Below are positions 43,374-52,517 of a stretch of 64,000 nucleotides of DNA, one piece after another (within the stretch, counting starts at the first letter, position 1; the number at the start of each line of letters is the position of its first letter). The notes below the pieces were generated by a model. It did no database searches and had not been told where the DNA came from. It worked only from the letters and a program-made list of their open reading frames with translations. The stretch covers positions 1 to 64,000 of the forward strand of contig NZ_LGHS01000069.1 of assembly GCF_001202025.1 (NCBI RefSeq), read 5' to 3'. The DNA is from Pseudorhodobacter aquimaris. GTDB taxonomy: Bacteria; Pseudomonadota; Alphaproteobacteria; Rhodobacterales; Rhodobacteraceae. Made by a program: the position numbers and the translations under genes.

Positions 43374-46112
43374 TCATTTTGCGGCTTGTGCCGTCGTTTT
43401 TGTTGTCAGATCGGCAAGCGCCTCGGGCGTAAACACACGCAGCCCAAGATCCTGCCGATAGCCATGGATTTCGTTCACGTCCAACGCGCGCATAAAGGCC
43501 AGAATTTCCTCGCTGACCACCTGCCCCGGCACCAGAATCGGAAAGCCCGGCGGATAGGGAATGATGAAGGATGCCGACACCACATCGCGCCCTTCTTTCA
43601 TCGCGCGTTTGATGGACCCGTCCAGCTCCAGATAATCGCATTTGCTTTCATCATAGCTGAGGAAAAACGCGGTGCGGATATCGCCCTCATTGGTGCTGCC
43701 GGGGCTTAGAAATGCCTCATGGAAACGGCTGAAATCGGGCAGTGGCGGGTAATCCTGCGTCAGGTTTTTCACACGCCGCTCGAACGACATCCGTTCCATC
43801 TTGGAGGCATCATCAAGAAGTTCGTCCAGCTCTTTGGCGATCTCGACCAGTACCTCGATCAGGTAGGCAACCGAGGACCGCGTGGTGCCGATATTGGTCA
43901 TGAACAACACAGTGTTGCGTGAGGTTTTGTTGATCTGGATGCCGTATTTATCCATTAAGATCTTGGTCTTGAAGGTATCGCCATCCCAGCCGGTACCGCC
44001 CACCGCCAGCGTGATGCGCGTGGCATCCAGCACGAATTCGTCCTGTTCCCAGCAATCCCAGATATCGGTCCAGCCCTGCTCGGCATCGTAATAGCTGCTG
44101 ACCCCGCTTTCACGATATTCGGCCGGGATCATATCGCCGGCGCTTAACACCTTGAAGTATTTTTGCAAAAGCGGATGGGTGGCGATCGCACGGCGCATCG
44201 ACATCGCCGCCTCTACCTGCCGCTGCACAAATTCAAACCCTTCCAGCTCTACCTGACGGCGGCCCACATCGAGGCTGGCAATGATCTGGTAATTGGGGCT
44301 GGTAGAGGTGTGGGTCATATAGGCCTCGTGGAAGGCCTGCTCCACCTCGCCCTTGAAATCCTGATCGTTGACGTGGATCATCGAGCCTTGCCGCAAACTG
44401 GTCAGGGTTTTATGCGTCGACTGCGTGGTATAGACCCGAACCCGCGCATTCGGCGGCGGGATCAACCGCGTTTTTAGCAGCTTGTCCATATCCGCATCGA
44501 CCAGCTTTTCTTGCTGTTTGGCATAGGCTTTGGCGTGTTCGGGTGTGCGCAGCCGTTCGCGGAAATTGTTGGCGGCATTCATGCCAGTACGCTGACGATA
44601 GGTAGGGCCAAAACGAGCAAAGGCGAACCACGCCTCATCCCACAAAAACACCAGATCGGGCTTGATCGCGAGGCATTCTTCCATCACCCGCTCAACATTA
44701 TAAACCACCCCGTCAAAGGTGCAGTTGGTCAGCAAAAGCATCCTGACCCGGTCCAGCTTGCCCTCGGCCTTCATCTGCAACAAACGGTGCTTGATCTCGC
44801 GCAGGGGCACCGCGCCATACATCGAATATTCATTCAGCGGATAGCTGTCGAGATAGCTGACCTGCGCGCCCGCCAGCACCATGCCGTAATGGTGCGACTT
44901 GTGGCAGTCACGGTCCACCAGCACGATATCGCCGGGCCGGACCAAGGCCTGCACCACGATCTTGTTACAGGTCGATGTCCCATTGGTGGAAAAATAAGTA
45001 TGCTTGGCGCCAAAGGCACGCGCCGCCAGCTCCTGCGCTTCTTTGATCGTGCCATGCGGTTCCAGCAAGCTGTCCAACCCGCCCGATGTGGCCGAGGTTT
45101 CGGCCATAAAGATATTCGGCCCGTAAAACGCGCCCATATCCTGAATCCAATGGCTGCGCGTAATCGACTTGCCGCGGCTGATCGGCATGGCATGAAACAC
45201 GCCCGTCGGCTGTTTGGAGTATTCTTTCAGCGCGGTAAAGAACGGCGTTTTGTTGCGCGCCTGAACCCCGCGCAGGATGTTCAGATGCAGCTCCATAAAG
45301 TCTTCTTGGTTATAGAAAACCCGCCGACAAATCCCCAGATCCAGTCCCGCGATTTCCTCAACCGAACGATCCGTAACCAGATAGGCATCCAGTTCCGGCC
45401 GGACCTTGGCGATCAACCGGCACAGCTCGGGGCCGTAATCCTCGGGGTTCATATCCTTGATAGCATCGATTCCGCCTGCCAGTTTCAGATAACGGGTCAG
45501 CAAGTCCAAATCGACCTTGGATTCCATTTTCAGGCCGGGGCGCACGATAATCGCCTGGATATTATGGTTGAACAGCACCCCGATCAACGCATCCTGAAGC
45601 GTCGGCACCACCACTGGTGCATAGGTAAACGCATCATCCGGCCTGCGCATAGAGGCCAAATTCTGCCGCAGCCAGCGTTCCTGATGCTCATTCACATCAT
45701 CGACGATCATCACCTCGAAATAGGGTTTTGCCAATGCACGCGCATCGGGGGACAGGATCGCCTCATCCTCATTCTCGTCCTTGTCGTCCATATCGCGGTC
45801 CAGCGGGATATGACGGCGCCGGTACGCCCCCGTAACCAGTGCCCGCGCGGCACGGCGCACGGTAAAGGCGACGTCCTCAACATGGCCCGTTTCAAACTGA
45901 CGCCGCATATGGTCAAAGGCCTGAATGCCCGGAAAGGCCCAGTATCGCTCAATAGTTTCCAAGGCGTTGAACATTGCCACCACCTTGGCGCGGGTGGATT
46001 TTGCATAGCGGCCCTCGGGGTCACGTGCCAACTGGTCAAGGGATTGTCGCAATGTGCTCCAATGATCGCTCCTAAGCTGCACGGCTGAGTAGTAATCGCT
46101 CATGGATTGCAT
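43374..46112 (-). CDS. Very long Orn/Lys/Arg decarboxylase
   Basis: 912 residues, about 150 more than the inducible E. coli decarboxylases. The N-terminal wing begins with an added helical region (1-125, including DMDDKDENEDEAILSPD) before YFEVMIVDDVNEHQERW, the flavodoxin/receiver-like wing. The PLP domain has LVDRDCHKSHHYGMVLAG, LLTNCTFDGVVYN, FLWDEAWFAFARFGP and the PLP lysine in TTQSTHKTLTSLRQGSMIHV near residue 567. The C-terminus has IPYPPGFPILVPGQVV. It would make cadaverine, putrescine or agmatine; which one is not readable. It is followed by the ATP-grasp gene after 52 bases. Confidence 0.88.
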   Translation of the reverse strand: MQSMSDYYSAVQLRSDHWSTLRQSLDQLARDPEGRYAKSTRAKVVAMFNALETIERYWAFPGIQAFDHMRRQFETGHVEDVAFTVRRAARALVTGAYRRRHIPLDRDMDDKDENEDEAILSPDARALAKPYFEVMIVDDVNEHQERWLRQNLASMRRPDDAFTYAPVVVPTLQDALIGVLFNHNIQAIIVRPGLKMESKVDLDLLTRYLKLAGGIDAIKDMNPEDYGPELCRLIAKVRPELDAYLVTDRSVEEIAGLDLGICRRVFYNQEDFMELHLNILRGVQARNKTPFFTALKEYSKQPTGVFHAMPISRGKSITRSHWIQDMGAFYGPNIFMAETSATSGGLDSLLEPHGTIKEAQELAARAFGAKHTYFSTNGTSTCNKIVVQALVRPGDIVLVDRDCHKSHHYGMVLAGAQVSYLDSYPLNEYSMYGAVPLREIKHRLLQMKAEGKLDRVRMLLLTNCTFDGVVYNVERVMEECLAIKPDLVFLWDEAWFAFARFGPTYRQRTGMNAANNFRERLRTPEHAKAYAKQQEKLVDADMDKLLKTRLIPPPNARVRVYTTQSTHKTLTSLRQGSMIHVNDQDFKGEVEQAFHEAYMTHTSTSPNYQIIASLDVGRRQVELEGFEFVQRQVEAAMSMRRAIATHPLLQKYFKVLSAGDMIPAEYRESGVSSYYDAEQGWTDIWDCWEQDEFVLDATRITLAVGGTGWDGDTFKTKILMDKYGIQINKTSRNTVLFMTNIGTTRSSVAYLIEVLVEIAKELDELLDDASKMERMSFERRVKNLTQDYPPLPDFSRFHEAFLSPGSTNEGDIRTAFFLSYDESKCDYLELDGSIKRAMKEGRDVVSASFIIPYPPGFPILVPGQVVSEEILAFMRALDVNEIHGYRQDLGLRVFTPEALADLTTKTTAQAAK

Positions 46113-46185
46113 CGCATCATCCTTTGACTAATGGGTCGGGCCGATGTGAAATCGGGGCAGGCCCGCAAAGCCCTGCCCCGAAAGA

Positions 46186-47205
46186 TCAGCCCGAAACGGT
46201 TTTTCCCGCCACAGATGGCGGTGGTGTGCCCTCGGTGGCGCTGTGAAACGGTTGGTTGTCTACGGCCAAATCCGAATTTGGCGCGCCTTTTATGATATCC
46301 TCGGGCAAGGTGGTCACGCCCAGATTTAGCGGCGAAAGCCCTGCTGTGGTGCCCTGCTGCGGAATGGCCAATGGGCCCAGCCCGTGCAAATAGGCGTCCG
46401 CCCCGCTGGACCGGTCATAGACCGGAAAATCAACGGAACGATCACGGAAGCTCTTGAGAACCTGCCCCAAGCCCTTCATGCCGGTCTCACGCTGGCGGCG
46501 CACCTGATCGAGGTCCACCTCAATCGGGAACATATCTTCCTGTCCCGCAGATTGGTGCAGAACGGTCGAGGTCGGATCAATCACACAGGACCGCCCGTTG
46601 CCGCCCGCGCCCAAACCATTCACATCGACAACATAGCATTGGAATTGTGCCGCCGTGGCGCGCGCGATCGAAAGCTCTGCCTCGCGGTCGGTGGTACCGG
46701 TCAGAACGGGGTGCAATAGCACCTCAACGCCGGCGCTGGTCAATTGGCGCGTGGTTTCGGGGAACCACATGTCATAACAGATCGACAGGCCGAAACGCCC
46801 GACCTCCGGCACATCAAAGATACAAAACTCGGTCCCCGCCGCAATACCATCTTCATAGGGGCGGAACGGAAACATCTTGCGGTATTTCTTGACGACCTCA
46901 CCCTGCGGATTGATCACAGCCGTTGTGTTATAAATCTGCCCGTCCTCGGCTTGCTCAAACATAGAGCCGGGGATCAGCCAGATATTATGTTTGATCGCCG
47001 CCTTTTGAAAACGGTGCAAATGCGCGTTGTCAAAGGGCAACGCGAAACGTGGCAAGGGGCCAAGCGGGGCCAGCTCTGAAAACAGGACCATCTGTGTCCA
47101 TGGAAAGCGCGCCATCAGGATATCAAGCCGCTGTAACATGCCATCGACGTTGGGGACCAATGCATTCACGTACATCTGGACGCCGGCAATCGCAAAGGGG
47201 GTCAT
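46186..47205 (-). CDS. Nitrilase-superfamily amidohydrolase
   Basis: 339 residues with the Glu-Lys-Cys triad: Glu44 in FSELAPLG, Lys110 in KKYRKMFPF, Cys143 in SICYDMWFPE. Carbon-nitrogen hydrolases of this size cut amides such as N-carbamoylputrescine or, less often, nitriles. A C-terminal extension of about 80 residues (from SFRDRSVDFPVYDR) is unlike the short bacterial N-carbamoylputrescine amidase, so the substrate is open. It is the first gene of the run nitrilase - decarboxylase - ATP-grasp - C45 on the minus strand. Confidence 0.88.
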   Translation of the reverse strand: MTPFAIAGVQMYVNALVPNVDGMLQRLDILMARFPWTQMVLFSELAPLGPLPRFALPFDNAHLHRFQKAAIKHNIWLIPGSMFEQAEDGQIYNTTAVINPQGEVVKKYRKMFPFRPYEDGIAAGTEFCIFDVPEVGRFGLSICYDMWFPETTRQLTSAGVEVLLHPVLTGTTDREAELSIARATAAQFQCYVVDVNGLGAGGNGRSCVIDPTSTVLHQSAGQEDMFPIEVDLDQVRRQRETGMKGLGQVLKSFRDRSVDFPVYDRSSGADAYLHGLGPLAIPQQGTTAGLSPLNLGVTTLPEDIIKGAPNSDLAVDNQPFHSATEGTPPPSVAGKTVSG

Positions 47206-47266
47206 CGGGAATACTCTCCGTTAAGGGGGGCCGCTGCGGGCCTCATGCCTGTTTGCAATCGCAGCA

Positions 47267-47698
47267 TTATCCCCTGACAACAAGCACGGAAACCGGCGAC
47301 CTGCGCACAACTCTGTCAGCCTGGCTGCCGATCAGGAACTCACGCACGCGGTCTGGCGCCAATGAGGCCATGATCACCAGATCGGCGTTGACCTCTTTGA
47401 TCGCGGCAATGATCTCTCGGTGAACGGTGCCGTGGCGGACGTGCAGCTTGGCGCCCAAATCCGATGGAATCTGGTCATTGGCGATGGTCATCAACTCTTT
47501 ATTCGCCTTTGCAAGCGCGGTTTTCGCAAAGTCCTTGGGCAAAAATCCCGCGACAAGCGGCGAGCCGGTATCAGGTTCCACATAAAGCACATGCAGCGCG
47601 GCCTCATTCAAACGGGCAAGCTTTACCGCCTCTGGCAGCGCCAATTGCCATGATTCCTTGGCGGTGACGTCGATTGCAACCAATATTGAATTTGTCAT
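47267..47698 (-). CDS. UspA-family universal stress protein
   Basis: 143 residues, one Usp domain: ILVAIDVTAKESWQLAL at the N-terminus, then HGTVHREIIAAI and FLIGSQADRVVRRSPVSVLVV at the end. The usual ATP motif G-x2-G-x9-G-S/T is only partly kept (SLAPDRVREFLIGS), so ATP binding is uncertain. It sits 17 bases downstream of the TRAP permease on the same strand, a common arrangement for TRAP-linked Usp proteins. Confidence 0.9.
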   Translation of the reverse strand: MTNSILVAIDVTAKESWQLALPEAVKLARLNEAALHVLYVEPDTGSPLVAGFLPKDFAKTALAKANKELMTIANDQIPSDLGAKLHVRHGTVHREIIAAIKEVNADLVIMASLAPDRVREFLIGSQADRVVRRSPVSVLVVRG

Positions 47699-47715
47699 GT
47701 CTTATCCCCTTTTCT

Positions 47716-50463
47716 TCATGCGGCGGCAGGCCGAATGGTTTTCGCGGCACGCCCGCGCTGCAACATGACCACAAGGGCAAGCAGCAACAAGGCCGGCAGG
47801 AACATCAAGTATTTCGACGGCACATCAATCGGCCGCAACACGCGCAACACCTCTTGATCCCAATCAAGGCCGGCCTCGGATGCCGCAGAGCCATAGCTGA
47901 CATCATCAATGATCATCTTGTCGCCATCACTGCGCAAGGCAATCCCGGCTGCATCCAGCTTTTCCTCGCCCGTTGTGCCGGCCGTGATCGGCAGGATGGC
48001 CACGAATTCGATGGGGTCGCCCAGCTCGTTCATGCCGGCAACGCGCAGGCGCAGATCCTCACCCACCGGCGTTGCATCAGCGGCCTCAACCAAAGCGGCA
48101 GGGGCCTCCTCGGAATAGGGCGGATAGATCATATCCATCCAGAAACCGGGACGGAACAGCGTGAAGGCAACCAACAACAAGGCCGCTGTTTCATAAAAGC
48201 GGTTGCGCGTCAGGAACCAACCTTGGGTCGCCGCCGCAAACAGCAGCATCGCCACCGTCGCCACAATGAAGACGAATATACCCTGCACCATCGTCACATT
48301 GATCAGCAACAGCTCGGTGTTGAAGATAAACAGGAACGGCAGCGCCGCCGTGCGCAGGCTGTAGAAAAACGCAACCACGCCGGTTTTGATCGGGTCACCG
48401 CCCGACACCGCCGCCGCCGCAAAGCTGGCAAGCCCCACCGGAGGCGTCACATCGGCCATGATCCCGAAATAGAAGACGAACAAATGCACAGCAATCAGCG
48501 GTACGATCAAGCCGTTCTGCTGGCCCAACGTCACAATCACCGGCGCCAAAAGGGCCGAGACCACGATATAGTTCGCCGTCGTCGGCAAGCCCATCCCAAG
48601 GATCAGCGACAGCACCGCCGTCAGCGCCAGAATGGCCATGATATTGCCGCCCGAAAGCACCTCAACCACATCCGCCAGCGCCGAACCCACGCCGGTCTGG
48701 CTGACGACACCCACGATGATACCGGCGGTTGCGGTCGCAATGCCGATGCCGATCATGTTGCGCGCGCCGGTCACCAGCCCGTCAATCAGATCGGTGAAAC
48801 CATCCCGAACCGCCTGAACCATATCCCCTGAACCGCGCAGCATCGCCATCAAGGGCCGCTGTGTCAGCAGGATGAACACCATATACATCGTGGCCCAAAA
48901 TGCCGACAGGCCGGGCGAAAGGCGGTCCACCATCAAAGCCCATACCAGCACCACCACCGGCAGAATATAATGCAAGCCGGCCCGAACCGTTGGCCCCGGG
49001 AGCGGCAGCTTGGTGACCGGCTCATTCGGGTCATCCAGCTTCAGCGGCTCTTCGCGGGCGGCAATCGCCAACAGCCCTACATAGACCGCCGTCAAAAAGG
49101 CAAAAATGATATAGCCCGCAGCCGCCGGAAATGCCGGACGGATCCAGCCCATCCCGTAGTAAACCGCCAAGGACACACCGCAAATCACCGCAATGGTAAA
49201 GGCCATGCCGATCAAACGCTGCACAATCGGTTTGGGCACATAGGCGCGCGGAAGGCCCTCCATACCGGCCTTGCAGGCCTCAAGATGCACGATATAGACC
49301 AGCGCGATATAGGAAATCACCGCCGGCACAAAGGCATGGGTGACCACGTCGAAATAGGGGATGCCCACATATTCGACCATAAGGAATGCCGCAGCCCCCA
49401 TCACAGGCGGCATGATCTGTCCGTTGACCGAAGAGGCAACCTCAACCGCGCCGGCTTTCTCGGCGCTGAAACCCACCTTTTTCATCAGCGGGATCGTGAA
49501 CGTCCCCGTCGTCACCACATTGGCGATCGACGACCCGGAAATCAGACCCGTCATCGCCGAGGACACCACAGCCGCCTTGGCCGGCCCGCCGCGCATGTGA
49601 CCCATCAAGGAAAAAGCCACCTGAATGAAATAATTGCCCGCCCCTGCCTTATCCAGCAAAGAGCCGAACAGAACGAACAAGAACACGAACCCCGTGGACA
49701 CACCAAGCGCGATGCCGAACACACCCTCGGTGGTGATCCACTGGTGGTTCACAATCTCGGACAGGTTATTGCCCTTATGCGCAATGATCGACGGCATGTA
49801 GGGACCAAGCACCGTATAGACCAGAAAGACCGAAGCCACGATCATCAATGCCGGCCCAAGCGCACGGCGCGTCGCCTCCAGCAACAGCAAGATACCGATA
49901 ACGGCGACCACGAAATCCTGCGTGATCGGCGCACCGACCCGGCTGGAAATATCGCGGTAATAGACGAAAAGATAAAGCGCCGACGCAGCACCGACAATCG
50001 CCAGCGCCCATTCCCAAACCGGTATCCGGTCTTTGGGAGAGCCAAGCAAAACCATCACCGAAATCGAAATCGCGACCGGCATGATCCACCAGACCGAAGC
50101 CCCCTCTTTGGCGGAATACATCAGCAAGCCACCAACGATCAGCGGAACCAATAACCCGAGCCCAAGCTGGATCGGGGTGCGCGCCGCCGGAAAGGCCGCA
50201 AAGGCAAGAAATATCGCAAAGGCAAGATGGATCGAGCGCGCTTCGGTATCATTGAAAACGCCAACTCCAAGCATGAAGGGCACGGGTGAGGCGATCCAGA
50301 TCTGGAACAATGACCAGGCCAGCGCGATCACCATCAAGAATACGCCAACAGAACCTTGCGATCCGCGCGCGCCGGTATCAGAGGAGGCTACAAGCGCATC
50401 AAGTTCGGCCTGACTGAGCCCCTGGTTTCCGCTGCCTTTCGGTTGGTCATTCGTCGCCATCAA
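47716..50463 (-). CDS. TAXI-TRAP transporter fused membrane subunit
   Basis: 915 residues with both TRAP membrane parts in one chain: a small 4-helix part (to about residue 200), the large DctM-like part (about 210-680) with SAMTGLISGSSIANVVTTGTFTIPLMKKVGFSAEKAGAVEVASSVNGQIMPPVMGAAAF, typical of the family, and a C-terminal DUF3394-like region (about 700-915). It imports an organic acid with Na+ or H+. The substrate protein is encoded upstream, separated by a terminator-like attenuator at 50527-50556. Confidence 0.92.
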   Translation of the reverse strand: MMATNDQPKGSGNQGLSQAELDALVASSDTGARGSQGSVGVFLMVIALAWSLFQIWIASPVPFMLGVGVFNDTEARSIHLAFAIFLAFAAFPAARTPIQLGLGLLVPLIVGGLLMYSAKEGASVWWIMPVAISISVMVLLGSPKDRIPVWEWALAIVGAASALYLFVYYRDISSRVGAPITQDFVVAVIGILLLLEATRRALGPALMIVASVFLVYTVLGPYMPSIIAHKGNNLSEIVNHQWITTEGVFGIALGVSTGFVFLFVLFGSLLDKAGAGNYFIQVAFSLMGHMRGGPAKAAVVSSAMTGLISGSSIANVVTTGTFTIPLMKKVGFSAEKAGAVEVASSVNGQIMPPVMGAAAFLMVEYVGIPYFDVVTHAFVPAVISYIALVYIVHLEACKAGMEGLPRAYVPKPIVQRLIGMAFTIAVICGVSLAVYYGMGWIRPAFPAAAGYIIFAFLTAVYVGLLAIAAREEPLKLDDPNEPVTKLPLPGPTVRAGLHYILPVVVLVWALMVDRLSPGLSAFWATMYMVFILLTQRPLMAMLRGSGDMVQAVRDGFTDLIDGLVTGARNMIGIGIATATAGIIVGVVSQTGVGSALADVVEVLSGGNIMAILALTAVLSLILGMGLPTTANYIVVSALLAPVIVTLGQQNGLIVPLIAVHLFVFYFGIMADVTPPVGLASFAAAAVSGGDPIKTGVVAFFYSLRTAALPFLFIFNTELLLINVTMVQGIFVFIVATVAMLLFAAATQGWFLTRNRFYETAALLLVAFTLFRPGFWMDMIYPPYSEEAPAALVEAADATPVGEDLRLRVAGMNELGDPIEFVAILPITAGTTGEEKLDAAGIALRSDGDKMIIDDVSYGSAASEAGLDWDQEVLRVLRPIDVPSKYLMFLPALLLLALVVMLQRGRAAKTIRPAAA

Positions 50464-50526
50464 AAGTCCCCCTGCGTTACCGTCTTTGCGGCAATTCTGT
50501 CATTCAGCACATCACAGTTCACAAAA

Positions 50527-50556
50527 AACCGGGGCGCAGATATCTGTGCCCCGGTT
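50527..50556 (-). terminator. Strong hairpin plus T tract between the TAXI receptor and its permease
   Basis: AACCGGGGC pairs with GCCCCGGTT, and the middle CAGATATCTG is itself self-complementary, so the stem is almost perfect over 30 bases. On the minus strand it ends in TTTTTT. It starts 10 bases after the receptor stop codon. As a partial terminator it would make the receptor more abundant than the permease, a known strategy in binding-protein transporters. Confidence 0.85.
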
Positions 50557-50566
50557 AAATGCGCGA

Positions 50567-51526
50567 TTACATCCAGCCGCGCTCGGTGTAGTATTTCACA
50601 GCACCGGGATGCAGTGGCGCGGACAGACCGTCCTTGATCATCTCTTCTTCCTTAAGGTTCGCAAAGGCAGGGTGCAGCCCCTTGAAACGCTCAAAGTTAT
50701 CAAAGACGGCTTTGACAACCTGATAAACGACTTCATCGTCCACATCGGCTGAGGTCACAAACGTCGCTTTTACACCAAAGGTTTTGGTGTCCTCATCCGT
50801 GCCTTTGTACATACCGCCCGGAATGGTGGCATAGGCATAGAAGGGGTTGTCCGCGACCAGCTTGTCCACGGCCTCACCGTCAACAGTCACCATATTGGCA
50901 TCCACTGTCGATACCGCTTCTTGAATGGAGCCGTTGGGGTGGCCAACCGTATAAACGATGGCATCCACCTTGTTATCGCCCAAGGCCGCGGCCTGCTCTG
51001 CTGGCTTCAGCTCGGACGCGAGACCGAAGTCGTCCATGGTCCAGCCTTTGGCGTCCAGCAAAACACCCATGGTCGCCAACTGACCCGAACCGGGGTTGCC
51101 GACGTTCACGCGCTTGCCCTTGAGGTCGTCAAAATTCTTGATGTTGGCGTCCTGACGCGCGATGACCGAGAAGGGCTCTCCGTGCACACCAAAGACAGCG
51201 CGCAGCTTATCAACCTTCTTGCCTTCAAATTCAGAAGAGCCGTTGAACGCGTGGAACTGCCAGTCGGACTGGGCCACGCCCATATCCATATCACCTGCCG
51301 CAATCGCATTGATATTGGCGATGGAGCCACCTGTCGAAGGCGCGGTGCATTTCAGGTTATGATCGGCGGTGCCCCGGTTGATCAGGCGGCAAATCGACTG
51401 CCCGACAACAAAATAGACCCCGGTCTGACCACCGGTGCCGATGGTGATAAACTTCTCTTCTGCCGCAACGGAACCTGCTGCCAAAGACATGGCAGCAGCT
51501 GCAGTAATAGCTTTCCAGTGGATCAT
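50567..51526 (-). CDS. TAXI-family periplasmic solute-binding protein
   Basis: 319 residues from the ATG at 51526 (AAAGGAAAAAGA just upstream). The signal peptide is MIHWKAITAAAAMSLAAGSVAA. The mature protein opens with EKFITIGTGGQTGVYFVVGQSICRL, the TAXI fingerprint, then ALGDNKVDAIVYTVGHPNGSIQEAV. It feeds the TRAP permease encoded downstream. The ligand cannot be told; TAXI receptors often bind glutamate- or dicarboxylate-like compounds. Confidence 0.92.
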   Translation of the reverse strand: MIHWKAITAAAAMSLAAGSVAAEEKFITIGTGGQTGVYFVVGQSICRLINRGTADHNLKCTAPSTGGSIANINAIAAGDMDMGVAQSDWQFHAFNGSSEFEGKKVDKLRAVFGVHGEPFSVIARQDANIKNFDDLKGKRVNVGNPGSGQLATMGVLLDAKGWTMDDFGLASELKPAEQAAALGDNKVDAIVYTVGHPNGSIQEAVSTVDANMVTVDGEAVDKLVADNPFYAYATIPGGMYKGTDEDTKTFGVKATFVTSADVDDEVVYQVVKAVFDNFERFKGLHPAFANLKEEEMIKDGLSAPLHPGAVKYYTERGWM

Positions 51527-51920
51527 TCTTTTTCCTTTCGGTCTCACAAATCAAAGGGCCGCAGGACAGCGGCCGGTACAGCGTTACATCCCCACACACC
51601 CCCGGATCTGGGGGGAATGAAGCCCGCGGTATGACCCTCCGCTGGCTTTGGATGGCACACCATCAAAGGATGATGATGCGAGTAGCTTTTGCATTTGGCA
51701 AGTGTGCCATTTTCCTTAATTGGCACGCGCATGACTTTTTGGTCCTGTCACACTGCAAACCCTGTTGGTGCGCGGCTTCATCCGGCCGCTTTTCCTGACC
51801 CGTAAGCCTATGGTCGTTTAAGATTTCAATCAAGCCTGTTTATTTTTCATGGAATTCTAGGGAGGCCGGGACGCTTACCCTATAGTCAAGGCGACAGAAT
51901 CAGCACATAGATATAACCCC
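51527..51920. promoter_or_regulatory. Divergent promoter region with TGGCA/TGCCA half-sites
   Basis: A 394-base gap between the TAXI receptor (minus) and the XRE-cupin regulator (plus) with no gene. TGGCA-AGTG-TGCCA is a perfect short inverted repeat at 51696-51709, and a further TGGCAC half-site at 51721-51726 pairs with GTGCCA at 51704-51709. These could be operator sites for the neighbouring regulator. Confidence 0.4.
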
Positions 51921-52517
51921 ATGGCAGCCTGCGGAAACGAAAGAACGATAGACATTGGGGCCCGCTTGCGTGCCGCCCGTACGCAACGCAAACTTTCACA
52001 ACGTGAACTGGCCCGCCGCGCCGGCGTAACCAATGGCACGATCTCCCAAATTGAACAGAATTACTCCAGCCCGTCTGTTTCCTCGCTCAAGCGGGTTCTG
52101 GATGCCTTGCCGATGTCATTGGCAGAGTTCTTCGCCGGGGACTTCACCGAGAACCATCAGGTGTTTTTTCGCAAGGCAGAATTGCAAGAGGTCACCCCGC
52201 GTAAACTTTTGCGCAAAGGTGACGGCCCCATTTCCTTGTCGATCCGTCAGGTTGGCAATGCCCTTGCCCATCAAATCCAGATGCTCCACGAACGTTACGG
52301 GCCCGGCGCCGATACCGGTTCGCAAAAATACAGCCATAACGCCGAAGAGGCGGGAATAGTGATCGAGGGCAGCATAGAGGTCACCGTCGGCACGCAGACG
52401 GAGACCCTCTTTGCCGGCGACGCCTACCTGTTCGACAGCCGCATCCCGCACCGATTTCACAACACAGGTTTGGTAGATTGCATCATCGTCTCGGCCTGCA
52501 CACCGCCCAGCTTTTAG
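51921..52517 (+). CDS. XRE-HTH/cupin transcription regulator (PuuR-like)
   Basis: 198 residues: an XRE-type HTH at about 12-66 (RLRAARTQRKLSQRELARRAGVTNGTISQIEQNYSSPSVSSLKRVL) and a C-terminal cupin at about 115-190 (EEAGIVIEGSIEVTVG, then GDAYLFDSRIPHRFHNTG). This architecture is that of PuuR, the repressor of putrescine use in E. coli, and of many regulators of small-molecule import. It diverges from the TAXI receptor and lies beside the decarboxylase cluster, so an amine or its acid may be the signal. That link is inferred. Confidence 0.88.
   Translation: MAACGNERTIDIGARLRAARTQRKLSQRELARRAGVTNGTISQIEQNYSSPSVSSLKRVLDALPMSLAEFFAGDFTENHQVFFRKAELQEVTPRKLLRKGDGPISLSIRQVGNALAHQIQMLHERYGPGADTGSQKYSHNAEEAGIVIEGSIEVTVGTQTETLFAGDAYLFDSRIPHRFHNTGLVDCIIVSACTPPSF

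Noticed and set aside
48970-50154. A 394-residue open frame on the plus strand, rich in His, Arg and Gln
   Set aside because: It is the antisense of the TRAP permease, and its composition is typical of antisense of GC-rich membrane protein genes.
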